This document shows, piece after piece, positions 50,194-62,051 of a stretch of 64,000 nucleotides of DNA. Both the position numbers and the translations under genes were made by a program. Under the pieces are notes generated by a model that was not told where the DNA came from, ran no database searches, and saw only the letters and a list, made by a program, of their open reading frames with translations. Source of the stretch: Gibbula magus (lineage: Eukaryota; Mollusca; Gastropoda; Trochida; Trochidae); the NCBI GenBank assembly GCA_936450465.1, contig OW388290.1:29935457-29999456 (forward strand), in the 5' to 3' direction. The number at the start of each line of letters is the position of its first letter. Position 1 is the first letter of the stretch.

Positions 50194-51420
50194 GTCATTA
50201 GAGTCATTTATTTACTGTTGTGTATGCTTATCATCATTCGACATTCACAGCTCAGTAGCAGCATCGAGTACTGTCTGAAACTGGGTTGCATTAGCGGCCT
50301 TCTTTACTGTGCCGTCTTTCAGTTTGATCAAGATAACCCCACCCGTGACCCAGGCAGATTCGAAAGTACCCTCGGACACAAGTTGTCTGGCTTTTCTTGC
50401 CAGATCTGCACGCGGTTTGGTTAAATCTTCGTTTATGAAGGTACGAAGGCCCTTGGCAGATTTGACATGCTTCAATTTTGATCGGTTCTTCAGGAAGGCT
50501 CGCTGAGTTTTATTGCTTATGAAGCGCACTAAGATAGGCCTTGGGTTATCCTGGGGGGTGATCGGGCGACGAGGGACCCTGTGGCTTATATCAATATCGG
50601 GGAGAGACACATTCAGACCCAGAGATTCGGCTAAAATAATAACAAGGCCATCAGTATCCTCATCTTCTTCCTCCGTTATGCCCGATATCCGAATGTTGTT
50701 CCGGCGAGAGTATTGCTCACTGCGATCAAGACGTTCGCTGAGGATCCTGATCTGGTCGTTCTTCTCGTCCAGCGATGATTTCAGTGACGATACAGTGGAT
50801 TCCAGGGTCTTGTGTTTGGAGATTAACACTTCCAACTCCTGTCTAATCATAGGCCTCATAACCTCTGCAACTGTGCTGCATATGACAGCCATAACCTCCT
50901 TAGTCTGTAGGACTTTCAGTAACTTTTCATGAAATACGTCATCACCTGCATGATAAACACTGTCCTCTCCTGTATCATCCATTACAGATGAGGTATCCGT
51001 GGTATCGAAACTTAAGTTACACTGACGCTTAACGTCCTCAGAGTCAGGTGTTGAGACCTCCGATCTGATCCGCTTTCCTGCTGGTGTTTTATTCATAGGG
51101 TATTTTTGTTTCAAAAGTGGATTAGGAAAACTTTGGAAGATATGCACACTATAGTTTATAAGTTTCGAATGACTCGAGAATAGCTCCACTCACCTGAGTC
51201 ACCATAAAATTTCAGAGTTCAATCCGTTTTTATCTCATTGTAGTTTATGCATCCATTCACAAATTTTCGATTATTGAGTCATAGGTGGTTTATAAAACAC
51301 ATACCATTTGTTTGCGGTCGTAATAAAACTTCATAATTCCACTAAAGGTGAGAAGTTTACACACTTTCGCTGGAGCTCATTTCACCACGACCGATCATCG
51401 TGACGTCACCGGAAGTCTTG
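50194..51420 (-). mobile_element. ORF1-only LINE-like unit with 9 bp repeat tail
   Basis: A minus-strand ORF1 (51096-50245) is followed within about 25 bp by AATAAA and then copies of ATGACTCTA. The DNA transposon is inserted in this tail: TCTAATGACTC resumes on its other side at 44435. A 5' leader may start near 51420. The tail suggests a complete 3' end without any ORF2, like a half-LINE. Alternatively, it could be the separated 5' half of the LINE at 39.8-43.3 kb. Confidence 0.6.
50245..51096 (-). CDS. LINE ORF1-like nucleic-acid chaperone protein
   Basis: 283 residues from the ATG at 51096. The frame extends 31 codons further upstream without an ATG. The N-terminus is acidic/Ser-Thr-rich. 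A coiled coil spans about 82-127 (heptad-like QELEVLISKHKTLESTVSSL and following). An RRM-like region starts at SEQYSRRNNIRISGI (about 126-140) and runs to about 200 (ISHRVPRR, PILVRFISN). The C-terminal domain is about 215-283. This is the architecture of L1-type ORF1p and related CR1/L2 ORF1 proteins, which trimerise and bind element RNA. The ORF is intact. Confidence 0.85.
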   Translation of the reverse strand: MNKTPAGKRIRSEVSTPDSEDVKRQCNLSFDTTDTSSVMDDTGEDSVYHAGDDVFHEKLLKVLQTKEVMAVICSTVAEVMRPMIRQELEVLISKHKTLESTVSSLKSSLDEKNDQIRILSERLDRSEQYSRRNNIRISGITEEEDEDTDGLVIILAESLGLNVSLPDIDISHRVPRRPITPQDNPRPILVRFISNKTQRAFLKNRSKLKHVKSAKGLRTFINEDLTKPRADLARKARQLVSEGTFESAWVTGGVILIKLKDGTVKKAANATQFQTVLDAATEL

Positions 51421-51749
51421 CAATTGAGTCCTGAACGCATCTGTATATTAGAAAATACCCCTGTTTTCTCCTAATGTTACATCTGTTGATGCGTACCTGA
51501 GTGGATATTTTGTCCATCTTGTACATTTCCCAAATCATTATATAATATAACTTCTTATTGGAATAAACACCTGACATTGCACTTTGCATTCAATCCGCAT
51601 TAAATACAATACCACCAGTACTCCAATTTTGCACAGTGCAACCACTCTGGTTAATGCAGCATCGGTGCTTACTCTGTGTATTAAAATCGGTGTTAAAAAT
51701 AAACCTTAATGGGGGCTTGTTCATTCTTTATTCGTTGTCAAGTAAGAGA
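51421..51749. other. No gene recognised
   Basis: Sequence between the ORF1 unit and the TTAA-flanked MITE. A 64-residue open frame on the minus strand is not recognised. Confidence 0.5.
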
Positions 51750-51753
51750 TTAA

Positions 51754-52107
51754 AGGGGCAGTAGCACGTTTTTTGCAAAATTTATTTTTTCAATTTTCCC
51801 ATTTATAATGATAGTTTATGTCATTTAAAATAACTTTAGAGGGTAAAACATCTTATTACACAAACCAATTAGCTGTAGTGGTAAAAACTTTGTTGCGTAT
51901 AAAGCAAAAATTGCATGGCGGCCATTTTATTGTGAACACAATTTATTATTTTGTATTACAAAACCGATTCCCATGGCTTTACCGAAACATGTACACTCAT
52001 TTTAAACTTTATTTTCCGAAGAGAGAAGGATGTTTTACTATTGGTGAAATTATTTTTCAAATACATTTCATCAACTTATTTGATCGAAAAAACGTGCTTC
52101 TGCCCCT
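51754..52107. mobile_element. MITE with TTAA target duplication (354 bp)
   Basis: The ends are AGGGGCAGTAGCACGTTTTTT on the left and AAAAAACGTGCTTCTGCCCCT on the right, one mismatch in 21. TTAA flanks both sides (51750-51753 and 52108-52111). TTAA duplication with AGGG-type ends fits Kolobok-like MITEs. piggyBac-derived is the alternative. Short open frames inside are not recognised. Confidence 0.85.
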
Positions 52108-52111
52108 TTAA

Positions 52112-53579
52112 GGTATATTCAAAATATGCACGCAATAGTATTTCAGCCGTTTTCAGCACTCAATATATATTTCCCATTTTGTACACAAGCGACTTTCATG
52201 ATTTGTGGAACCGCTTAGTGACTTCGACCGTTTCAGTGTTTTCATTGTCGATTGTAGGTTTATTGTAAAGAATGATCAGTTTCTTATCGTATCGATAGGA
52301 AGATAACAAGGTTTTAAAGGAAAAGAAGTGGTGTTCTCCAATAAGGAAAAATCAGGATAGCGTTCGTACGTAGTAAGACATAGGTTATTGTACCTCTATT
52401 AAATAAGAATGATCAATGCACAACACGTGGTCGAAACATATATTTGTACACTGATCCCCGCTACCTGTGATGAGGTTAGTTTTCTGACAGAAATTTCTTT
52501 TACCGACCTGAGATATTTACTCGTCACGTGATTTTTCGTGTGACTCTTTCTTTTGACGTTTGCTTTCAAATGGCGTGTTTTTTTCAATTTACCAACATGG
52601 CTATGTGTACCAGATCACATAAATGTTTGTTACATACAACAGTCTGAATAAAAAACGAATTTCGGTATAATAAAATACTTAATTACTCATGGTGAAGTCG
52701 TAATGTGAAATAAAAAAACCTCGGACCTGACTCCTTTGGTAGTCTGCCCTGACCTCGACCTGCGGCCTCAATCAGGTCACTTCACATGTATTTCACATAA
52801 TGACCTCACACAGAATAAGTCAGAGTATAAGAAGTATCAACTGTGCAATATATACCCCAACTAACCATTCGGGATTCAAACATGCTCTATTATTTGAACA
52901 CATGCTGTATTCTACATTTTCTCCTATGTTTTGCAAGTACCATTCTGCATTTAACATAACACACAGACACAGTCTCCGCATAAAAACTCCATCTGTATAG
53001 AACTGTACGCATCACAATTCGATGCGATAAGAAGTTTGCAACATTTGTCAAAGATTTCATGACTCCACGGTTTATGCTTAACCCCATTGACTTTGCATAA
53101 ATATCAAGTGTATGTTTACAGTCCACGAATAGAAAAGCTAAATCATCAATCTCTATCAATGAACACTAAAATTGTAATTAAGTTATTAGTTTTACATAAA
53201 TGCTTGTACCAATGCATTACTGCAGTCAATCAATCATCGTTATTCAATAAGTTACGAAGACGTAACACATAGCTCTTTGTAGTGATATGAATATAATATT
53301 TAATATATAATATTTGAATATCAGATATTTGAATAATATTTGAAAAACTGCTGACATTCCAATTTAAGCCCATGACCCACTCCTTCAATATTGCCTATCC
53401 TCAGTGAATCCAACCTCCCCTCAGAACGCATTTGAGCAGTATGAACTGGAAACCTGCTCTATATAAATGATTAAACAGATAGGAAGATAGATAGTATGGA
53501 AAATATATTTCCTAAACATCATTTCCATTAAAATAATTTTCATTTAAGCTCAAGGTAAATTATCAATTGAATTTTAAAA
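52112..53579. other. No gene recognised
   Basis: No supported gene. A segment at about 52970-53030 resembles the end of the SINE-like copy at 32755-32820. A palindromic TATTTGAATATCAGATATTTGAATA-like AT-rich run lies at about 53295-53345. Confidence 0.45.
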
Positions 53580-53768
53580 TCTTGAATTTCAGCGTAGTAC
53601 CACCCATGGTTCCCTAGTTCCTGCCGATGCTCGCAGATGTTACTGCAATACATAGCCACATGGCGTTGCAGGCTTTCTTCCTGCCATAATACTACAAGCC
53701 GTGATATAAGTGAAATACGTTTGAAAGCGGCGTTAAATTCCAAATCACCTCACCTCACCTCACCTTAC
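53580..53768 (+). repeat. 5'-truncated SINE copy
   Basis: The body GTACCACCCATGGTTCCCTAGTTCC...CTTCCTGCCATAATACTA and tail AAAGCGGCGTTAAATTCC, then (CACCT)n, match the SINE at 58645-58880. The tRNA-like head is missing. Confidence 0.75.
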
Positions 53769-54926
53769 AGACTGTTGAGGAAACAGACTGTTGAGGAGTG
53801 GGTTTATAGGATCATAATGCGACTACTTCATGGCGACTGGTGTTCATTTCGCAATTGCACAATTTGCTGGACACGTAAGATGCCTTTGAGAAAACAAAAA
53901 CATCAGTTTGTTTTTCTAAATCTGGCGATTTCTTTCTGAACTCGAGGAAGGCAGATCAGAGAAAATAGGTATTTGATAGGGTTATGAGCCGATTTGCATA
54001 CAACAACTTTCCTCTTTCCAGAAATTCACAGATCTCTATTCTGTTAGCACTGCCAGAGATAACAGTTGGGAAACATCAAGACCCAAGCATATGTCGGTTG
54101 CTAAGGGGGCCTGTAGAACATCGATTAGACTGAAGATCTTAGATAATAATTCACAAACAGGTTTTTTAAGATCTGGTCACAATAGTCAGCAAAATCTTTA
54201 ACTTTGCTGTTTTTGTAGTCCCATTAGATACCAAAAAACAAACGAGAGGCGTTCATCCAGTCCATGTGCTCTATCATGCGAATTAGATGAACATAAGATA
54301 CAGTCTTAGCAATATGTTTGAAGACATAAATCAAGTTAGGAAACAGAGGGAAATAGAAGTTAACGGGGTGGTGTATAACATCGAACTGGTAGTTGTCCCG
54401 TAGAAGGGATAGCACACATGGAACACAGACATAGAATGGATTAATTGTTTATCAAGGCAAACTCATGTTCCACAAACCAGATATGCGGTTTTTGGGTGTA
54501 ATCCTCAATTGCGGTGTAAAACAACATACTCATCTTGATGAGCTGTTTATATGCTGTTGAAAATCACAGACATTTTGAAGTGTAACCTCCTTGTTCACGT
54601 CCATAACAATTACTACGAATAGACGTCGCGCACCATCACAGTTACTTACTTGAGAGATTCGTTTGATTTAATATACACTAGGGTCGAGTCGTCGAATGCG
54701 CTTTCACGTTTCACATCAAACACTCGAGTGCTGACTAACAGTATCAAAATTGTCCTCAGAATTTTTTTGGAAAAAATCTATGCAATAAGAATTTAATATT
54801 TCATTCATAATGTGTAGGTATGACTCGCATATGTATGCATATGACGTCACATCTCGAGTTTTCGCAAAACATCAGGGAGTTCATTTCAGCTCGACTCTCA
54901 ATAGTCGAGTTGGCAGAGAACAAGCT

Positions 54927-54966
54927 TTGATTTGCAAACTCGATACTCGAGTCTGCAAATCAAATG
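54927..54966. repeat. Short perfect-like hairpin
   Basis: TTTGATTTGCAAACTCGA pairs with CTCGAGTCTGCAAATCAAA, one mismatch. It lies in the extra segment of copy 2, which also has several TCGAGT/ACTCGA words. Confidence 0.7.
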
Positions 54967-56631
54967 CAGCAGGGAAGTCTTAGGAATAAATTCAAAGCTG
55001 CCGAGTGACATTAAATTTTCTGCAATATAGGACGCCCTCATTGAAACCGAATTGGGGGAGCCGATAACAAGGTCCTCAAGTAAGAACACAGCAACCCAGG
55101 AGCTGACAAAGAATATTTACCTTCTCGAAACATAAGGAGATGACAACAACTTCAGAGGGAATTGCGCTCAGGTATACGTAGCTAGGTGTTTCTGTCACAT
55201 TCTGGGAAATACATGTACATGATTTTGACCTTCAGAAACAGTTAGCTGTCGGGCGTTGAAAAGATGAATGACTGTTAAAGTCATTCACCTAAAGTGCTCA
55301 AATAAATGGTACTGGGCAAAATACACTCTTGCCACCCAGGCAAGATGCAACATGGACACCATCAGACAGAAATGACCTTATTCGATGACATGTATTTCCT
55401 TTTGGGTATTGGGTTTCCTAGGCCTGAGGTTGGGGACTAAAGAAACGACAGCGCATTTGAGACTAAAAACCCTCTTCGTGACTTCTGACGACAATATATC
55501 TGGCAGTGTATATCAGCACTACGCGATTTCCTCGAAAAAAAGTGTACCTTTTGCTCTAAGGACAGGGTACATGTCAAGTCAATCCCTTAGTGCGAGGATG
55601 GACTAAAACATGAATGCACGGATGCTGAGGCAATGTATTCTTAGTCACTATTCTATAGTGTTGATATTATGTGATTCAACGAAATTGTTTTTAAAACAAT
55701 CATCAGCTATTAAGGCGTTTATTTGCGTTCATTTTGATAATAAATATCAAGGGCCATTAGATGATCTTTAAGAGGCTTTCAATGTGTTGTTGGATTAACA
55801 TATTCAAAACGTTATACATACTGTTTTGTTATCGAGAGGTACCGATTATTGTAGAAAATAGTGATTTCTGATTGGAAACCATCATTCAAAGTCATGTTAG
55901 AAGGTACATGTATATTCATGATCTCAAAGTTTTAATATATTTGACAAGTGCGTTGGCAGTAACATTACTGTGTAATACCAGTATACTTAAGATTCCCTGA
56001 TTTATTAGGTAGTTATACCTTTTGAATGGACACTCAGTTTTAATACATTTGTACCAATTATCTGACATATCTCAGCAGTCAAGTTATCGGAAGCTCTACG
56101 ATTAGGATTGGTTGTTTATGCTATTTCACGTTATTTGTGACAAGCACGTCTAGACAAGTTCCTTCCAATACTAAAACCAATACAAAACTACTTTCAGCTC
56201 AACTGTCATCGTATAATTCGCATTACATACAATATATGTGCATTGACATGTAAACAGCACTTCTGATTTAATAAACTTGCTATTTTCACCGAATTAACAG
56301 ACATGGGATGACAGAACTACATGACGTCTAGTAGTTATTCTATATGCCTCCCTCTGTACTGAGCTGTTCATTCAAGTTTACGTAAAACACATCAACTACT
56401 GCAATAAGTTGAAATATAAACGTAAATGGTCATATATCCACGATGGAAACCTGTTTGAATAAATTTTTGAATGAAATATACCAAAATGTGTTTTTAAAAA
56501 TACACAAATACAATTATCAGACACCAATATATGCCGTAACAGTATATTCTGAAGTTACGTTTTCATATCAATCTTCAAATAATACAAGCTGAATCCACTT
56601 GCACTTAACATTTTATCAAACCATCATTCAT

Positions 56632-56760
56632 ACATATATACATATATACAATGTACATACATAACATACATACATACATTACATACATACATTACATACA
56701 TACATACATACATACATACATTACATACATTACATACACACACACATACATACATTGTAA
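56632..56760. repeat. (CATA)n-type microsatellite
   Basis: Irregular TACATACAT units. The Tyr/Cys/Val-rich minus-strand frame is an artefact. Confidence 0.9.
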
Positions 56761-58644
56761 GTACATATAAAATGCATACATACATATAAAATGCGCACAT
56801 GTACATACCATTGTAATTTTTGTAAAAAATGAGATTTTCATGGAAACTTTTCATGCAGTAGTCACTTCACTGCACATCCTGCGTTCCTAACAGTCCACAC
56901 ATATACTGATCGTTAGTATACCCATTGATGTCTCTTTCCCTATTTTGAAGTTCGTTGACTCGCTTATTCGCTTTTTGGATTTGGATATTGACATGCACTT
57001 TTGAAGTCCCTCTTAATAGAAGATTTCACCTACCCTGTACTAAACATATTTTACAACGGGTCACCAACCAACTTGCCGAGAAAATATTCAAGAAGATGAA
57101 AATGTATGCCACTTTTCAGTAGTTTTGATAAACCAGACTAATAATCTACCTGTCTTCAAACTTGTTTCAAAACATACACCACGTTTACCTAAAATTACCA
57201 ATAATCCTAATCCACCACATCGGTAACGTGCGTAAATACTAGTACGCGAATGTGAATGTTTAATTCGATTTATGTTGAAATCAACTTCAATTAAGCTTTT
57301 TTATTCTGTGAAATAATTATTTCATAAAGTATATGTATACATGTAGACAGATCAATCACTAAATCTTAATACAAACCATCATTCGTCCCCAATATCAACC
57401 CTGATGTATCACCTGTTGTACCTTGAGGTTATATACTGCCAGTAAAATGTTCAACATTACTCATCCACTCACAAACAATAGGAGATAAACTTCTTTATTC
57501 ATAAATTCAAATTCACACAACTACTTTTCTATTTTAAAATGGGTGAACTCAATCCTAAATTTATATTCATAGAATCAAAACTTTGAATTGCATAATTTGA
57601 TACGACTTTATATAACTCTGTGGCTTTTTCAAGCATTTTCCAGATTAGTTAGAATTATTATGAGCTTCAAATGAAACCTCAAGTAAAACCTGTCGACTTC
57701 ATTAAAATATCCGTATATCGCCCTTCGTGTATTATGTAACATGACGTGATGTCATTATTGTGACATTTAGGTCTCCTAAAATGCGTACATACATATAAAA
57801 TGCGCATCAACACTACAACATAGATATCTATTTCAAGTTAACTATGTAGTTGGGATTCAAAAAACCTGACGTAAGTCATTGCAGTAATGCAAGAAAGAGT
57901 TTGATAAAGAATCTGAATTCATAGAAAGAAACCTGTCAAATGTTTTGTTACGCAAATATATATATCGACTTTACCGCGATTGTCTGACTTTTAGTTATTC
58001 ACTATTCGACAGCCGCTGTCAATGAATAGACGCTTAGGGGTAAGGGTCAAATGATTAATGTACTCACTGAGTGAGAAAAAAGGCGAGTCACAAATATTTC
58101 ATTGAATTGTTAACGAGTGACTTTGTAATGCTAAATTGATAATTACATGCATAGAAGAAGTATTTTGCTGGTGTAATGTAACACGATAAACAATACATTT
58201 ACGAGAATGTAGTCACATTTAACAATGCAACTTCTTCTCTGGAGGTATGTCAATGTTGCACTGATGTAAATAATTCTGCGTCCTAGTATACCCTGTCTTG
58301 TAAGAGCAGAGAGAGAAGATATAAACACGTTTACTTCCCCTTTCCTTTTGAACTGTTGATGTTTATACGCACTAACGGTCTTGTCTTGTTGTTTGGTATT
58401 GTTATTCTAACAAAAAGATAAAACAACATAATACAGATTGCCTTACTTCTATTGGTTTAAATGTATCTTCAGGGAGAATCCTATATAGATACCAACTGAA
58501 AGTTCGACATTTAACAATGTTTGTAATGAGAATACACATATACCCATTCCTTCCTTTCTTGTATCTCATCATGATACAGCGCCTGGGATCAGACACCTGT
58601 CATCATGATAGCAACATGATATAGTGCCAACTGATCTGGCACCT

Positions 58645-58880
58645 GAGGGGGCGAGATAGCGCAGTGGTTAGCGGTTCAGGAGGTCCGGCGTTCGAATCCC
58701 GCCAGGGGCTGAATAATGGTAATACCACCCATGGTTAGGTAGTTCCAGCCGATTCTCGCAGGTTCCACCACAATACATAGCCCCCAAGGTTTCTCCCTGC
58801 AGTAATACTAGCTGACCTGATATAAGTGAAATAATCATGAAAGCGGCGTTAAAACCCAACTCACCTCACCTCATGGTGCA
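58645..58880 (+). repeat. tRNA-derived SINE, best-preserved copy
   Basis: The tRNA-like head has A box TAGCGCAGTGG (58657-58667) and B box GTTCGAATCCC (58690-58700). The body has ACCACCCATGGTTAGGTAG and CTCCCTGCAGTAATACTAGC. The tail has GCGGCGTTAAAACCCAAC and (CACCT)n. It interrupts a local repeat: GATCAGACA-CTG...ATGATA words occur on both sides. Confidence 0.85.
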
Positions 58881-61201
58881 ATATGATACAGCGCTTATTG
58901 GTCCGACACTCTCCTAGGGATCAGACATCTGACACCGTGGTGCAGTATGATACATTGTTGTCTGAGGTTTTATAATGCACACATATATTCACATAGATGT
59001 TACACCCTTTCCTACATCAACGTCAATCGATCCTACATGTTATTACGACGATGATGATGCTGACGCCGACGATTATTGATACACATTTTTCAACTGCTGC
59101 ACCTACCGTCTCGCGTGGAATATACCGGTAAGGTCCCCTTTGTAATCTGCTTATAGTATATAAATAGATATATAATATTTTGGACTGGGGTGTGTTTTAG
59201 TCAATAAAAGACAGATTCACTATTACAAAATTATCATCTTTGAGCAACTAATTAATTTGGGTAGCTGTACACTATGTATACGGTATTCAAGGTTTTTTTA
59301 AAGATATTGATCAATGTCAACGTCATGGGCAATCATGAAAAGGTACAACCCTACCAACATGATAATGAAACATCGCAATTTGGAACAATCACTGTAATGA
59401 ATTGTTAAGTAGTTCTTTTAAATACTATTTTTGATGAAGACAGGACATGCATTGGCCGGAAAGGTTTACTTTAGCTGATGTAATATGCATCGAATTAGGA
59501 AACAACTGGTGTCAGGGTTATGAGTGGGAAAAAAATTGTGCATGGTGAAGTCGAAAACGGAGAAAATTTGCATACATTATGCAAATGAGGGTATGGAACA
59601 TAAAAAAGGCAGATGTACACATCATGGTGATTGTACATACCAAGTTTCATAAAATGTTAACAACTGGTTTCAGAATTATGGACGGAGCAAAAACTGGACG
59701 CACGGTCGACACGCTGACCCCTATATACCACAGACTACTTCGTGGCGGGGGTATACTGACTGATTCATGGCCCGTGAAAGTCTTGCAGCAATCCGAATTA
59801 TTCTACCGTTATTTAACGAACAATTAATGAAATAACTTTTCACGATTATTTTCGGATGTGTTGATGTAAATTTTATTACAACGTTTGTGTGTAACTGCGA
59901 GATTTGTATGCACGTATATATCGACACCTACACCTATCTCAGTCATCGTATCCAGATTTACTGCTCATACAGCATTTGTCCAAAACTACCTACACTGACA
60001 AGGGTGGTTATATAGTGAAGTATATCAGGACAAGTCAAAGTGTATGACGACACTAATTGCAATTCTCTTTCCATGAGATTTATCAACTACTAGCATAGCC
60101 AGAGTATTGCGAACTTTATCTAAGCTGATCCCAGTCTTATAAGTGAAGTATTATTCAAAGAAAAATAAAAGTCCCCGACTCAACATACATTCGAGTAAAG
60201 GCCCGTTCTCGAGGACAATTAATACTTACGACTTGTAGTATTCAACTGAAGTTGCGCTTTGAGAAAAAACGAAGTCATACCAACTGATCATCTGCATGTC
60301 ATTTATATACTACAGGTTGATAATACAAAGTGTACCTGCATATCATACCATGAGAACCAGCTTTTAGGACCTTTTCATTTTTTATGGTAGCCTTACATAC
60401 TTGACATTTAGAATGTACATCAACCTGTGAGGCATGAATTTGTGCAAATAAGTTTCCTAGTGTGACGTTCAAATGCAATAAATAAGTTTGTTAATCATTA
60501 TAAATCACTGTAATTTCATCTTACCCTTTTTAATGTGTGTAAATGCGTGTATATACAAAAGATAAACATATGACATTTTGATATTTATTGGAATTTACTT
60601 CTTGTTGATTTATCATGAAATAATTGTAAAGCAGTGTATCATTTGTATATGTTTCTAATGTCAATGCACGTAGTGACTACTGACTGGGGGTATAGACATT
60701 GGGAGAATTACATAGACAAACTACTGCTGTAAATATATAGTCGAAAGGGGAAAAGAGTTTCGAAAGAAAAGAACATTCGATTTAATTACATCGAATGAAC
60801 AACAAATAGTTACACAAGTGTTTTGCACTTGCAATAACGGGTTGTATACTCACGTGCAAAAGAAACGTCCCTATATTTTCAAAAGAGTATACAATTAAAT
60901 ATTGATGTTGGAGAAAATAGATTTTACTGTATTTGATAGACACATGCTTTATAAAGAAGTACTCAAAATGTCATACAACAGAGTGTAGTATTGTTATTTT
61001 CATGTCTGTTCAAGTACACGTGGGGTGCGGAAATCTTTCTCAAGATGTTTTTGCCCATAATGTTTGGTATTTAAGTTGAAAAAATTAATAAAGTACAAAT
61101 TTAGTTAATAAACGATGTCGTCGACATGAATAACGCATCATTACTGTAGGACGTAACAAGACAAGCCAGAAAACGCTTTTTGACGCTTTAATCCCGTCTT
61201 G
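58881..61201. other. No gene; likely dispersed repeat pieces
   Basis: No coding feature supported. A stretch at about 59460-59780 (GGTGTCAGGGTTATGAGTGGG, GGACGCACGGTCGACACGC, CCACAGACTACTTCGTGGCGG) looks like part of a dispersed element, but I see no ends. Confidence 0.4.
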
Positions 61202-61205
61202 TTAA

Positions 61206-62047
61206 AGAGCCATCACGGATGTTAGTATTTCAATTTTTTGGAAAATATACTTATAACGTCATTCGCCAGAGAAATCTTTTATCTACAACATGGCATATGT
61301 TAAATAATTTTCATATCACAACAATGTATTGCAATTTGGTTTCAAAGAGAAGTACCACTTCGACTAGCGCGCGCTAAGGGTATCTGACGTATATAAACAG
61401 AATCCCCTTTTTTTGCGTAATACGTACTTCACAAACAGCAAGCGCTTCCGAAGCGTGAAGGCTCGTCTCTAGCGCAAGTCGCCATAGCAACCCATAGGCT
61501 GCACGTGCTTCACGTGTCTCTCTTGCAAAGTACCCTTGTCACACATTACTGAATGTGACGATTGCTTTACAAACAATGTTTCTAAATGTCCTGAGAATAT
61601 ACAAATTATTTCCTGTTTAATGTTCTTTTTATTGAGATAAGACCAGCAAATTATGACAAATTTGTACTCTCATTAATTATAAAATTCAAGAAAAATACCT
61701 AGTTTGGTAAAACGATTATTCCAATATCTCTAGCAAATACATAATTAAATGAAATGGTAAATAAATAACCGCCAACAAAATTATATATATCGATTTCTTT
61801 CATTGCTCATATTTTTTGTTATTCTTTCGTGTCTTTGTTTACTGTGTGTGAGCTATACCATAATGCTTTGCGCTTGAAAATAATAGACTGGATCTATATT
61901 TAGACTGGAAAACATCTTTACTAATTAATGCTATTTCTCGGGCTTATTTTAAGTTGGAAAAATTAGGGAAAAATTAAGTGTATTTATTTCACGGAGATTG
62001 ATTTTTGGAAATTTTTTGATATTTTCATCAACATCCGTGATGGCTCT
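61206..62047. mobile_element. Non-autonomous DNA transposon with TTAA target duplication (842 bp)
   Basis: The ends are AGAGCCATCACGGATGTT on the left and AACATCCGTGATGGCTCT on the right, perfect over 18 bp. TTAA flanks both sides (61202-61205 and 62048-62051). No open frame of note inside. TTAA duplications are typical of piggyBac and Kolobok families. Confidence 0.85.
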
Positions 62048-62051
62048 TTAA

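Larger units (their letters stand above)
53800..58330 (+). repeat. Segmental duplication, copy 2
   Basis: Collinear with 34900-39690 (anchors given there). Differences include about 430 bp extra at 54640-55070 and a (CATA)n microsatellite at 56632-56760 where copy 1 has a SINE and poly-C. No intact open frame. Confidence 0.8.

Noticed and set aside
50189..50202. An 11 bp target duplication GAGTCATTAGA around the DNA transposon
   Set aside because: It would need an asymmetric end (three extra bases on the right). The adjacent 9 bp repeat tail explains the longer match. The 5 bp TTAGA directly abutting symmetric ends is simpler.
50513..50932. 139-residue plus-strand open frame
   Set aside because: Antisense shadow of LINE ORF1; Ser-rich composition follows from the coding strand.
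58650..58712. A functional tRNA gene
   Set aside because: A and B boxes are present, but the sequence continues into a SINE body and (CACCT)n tail shared with other copies.
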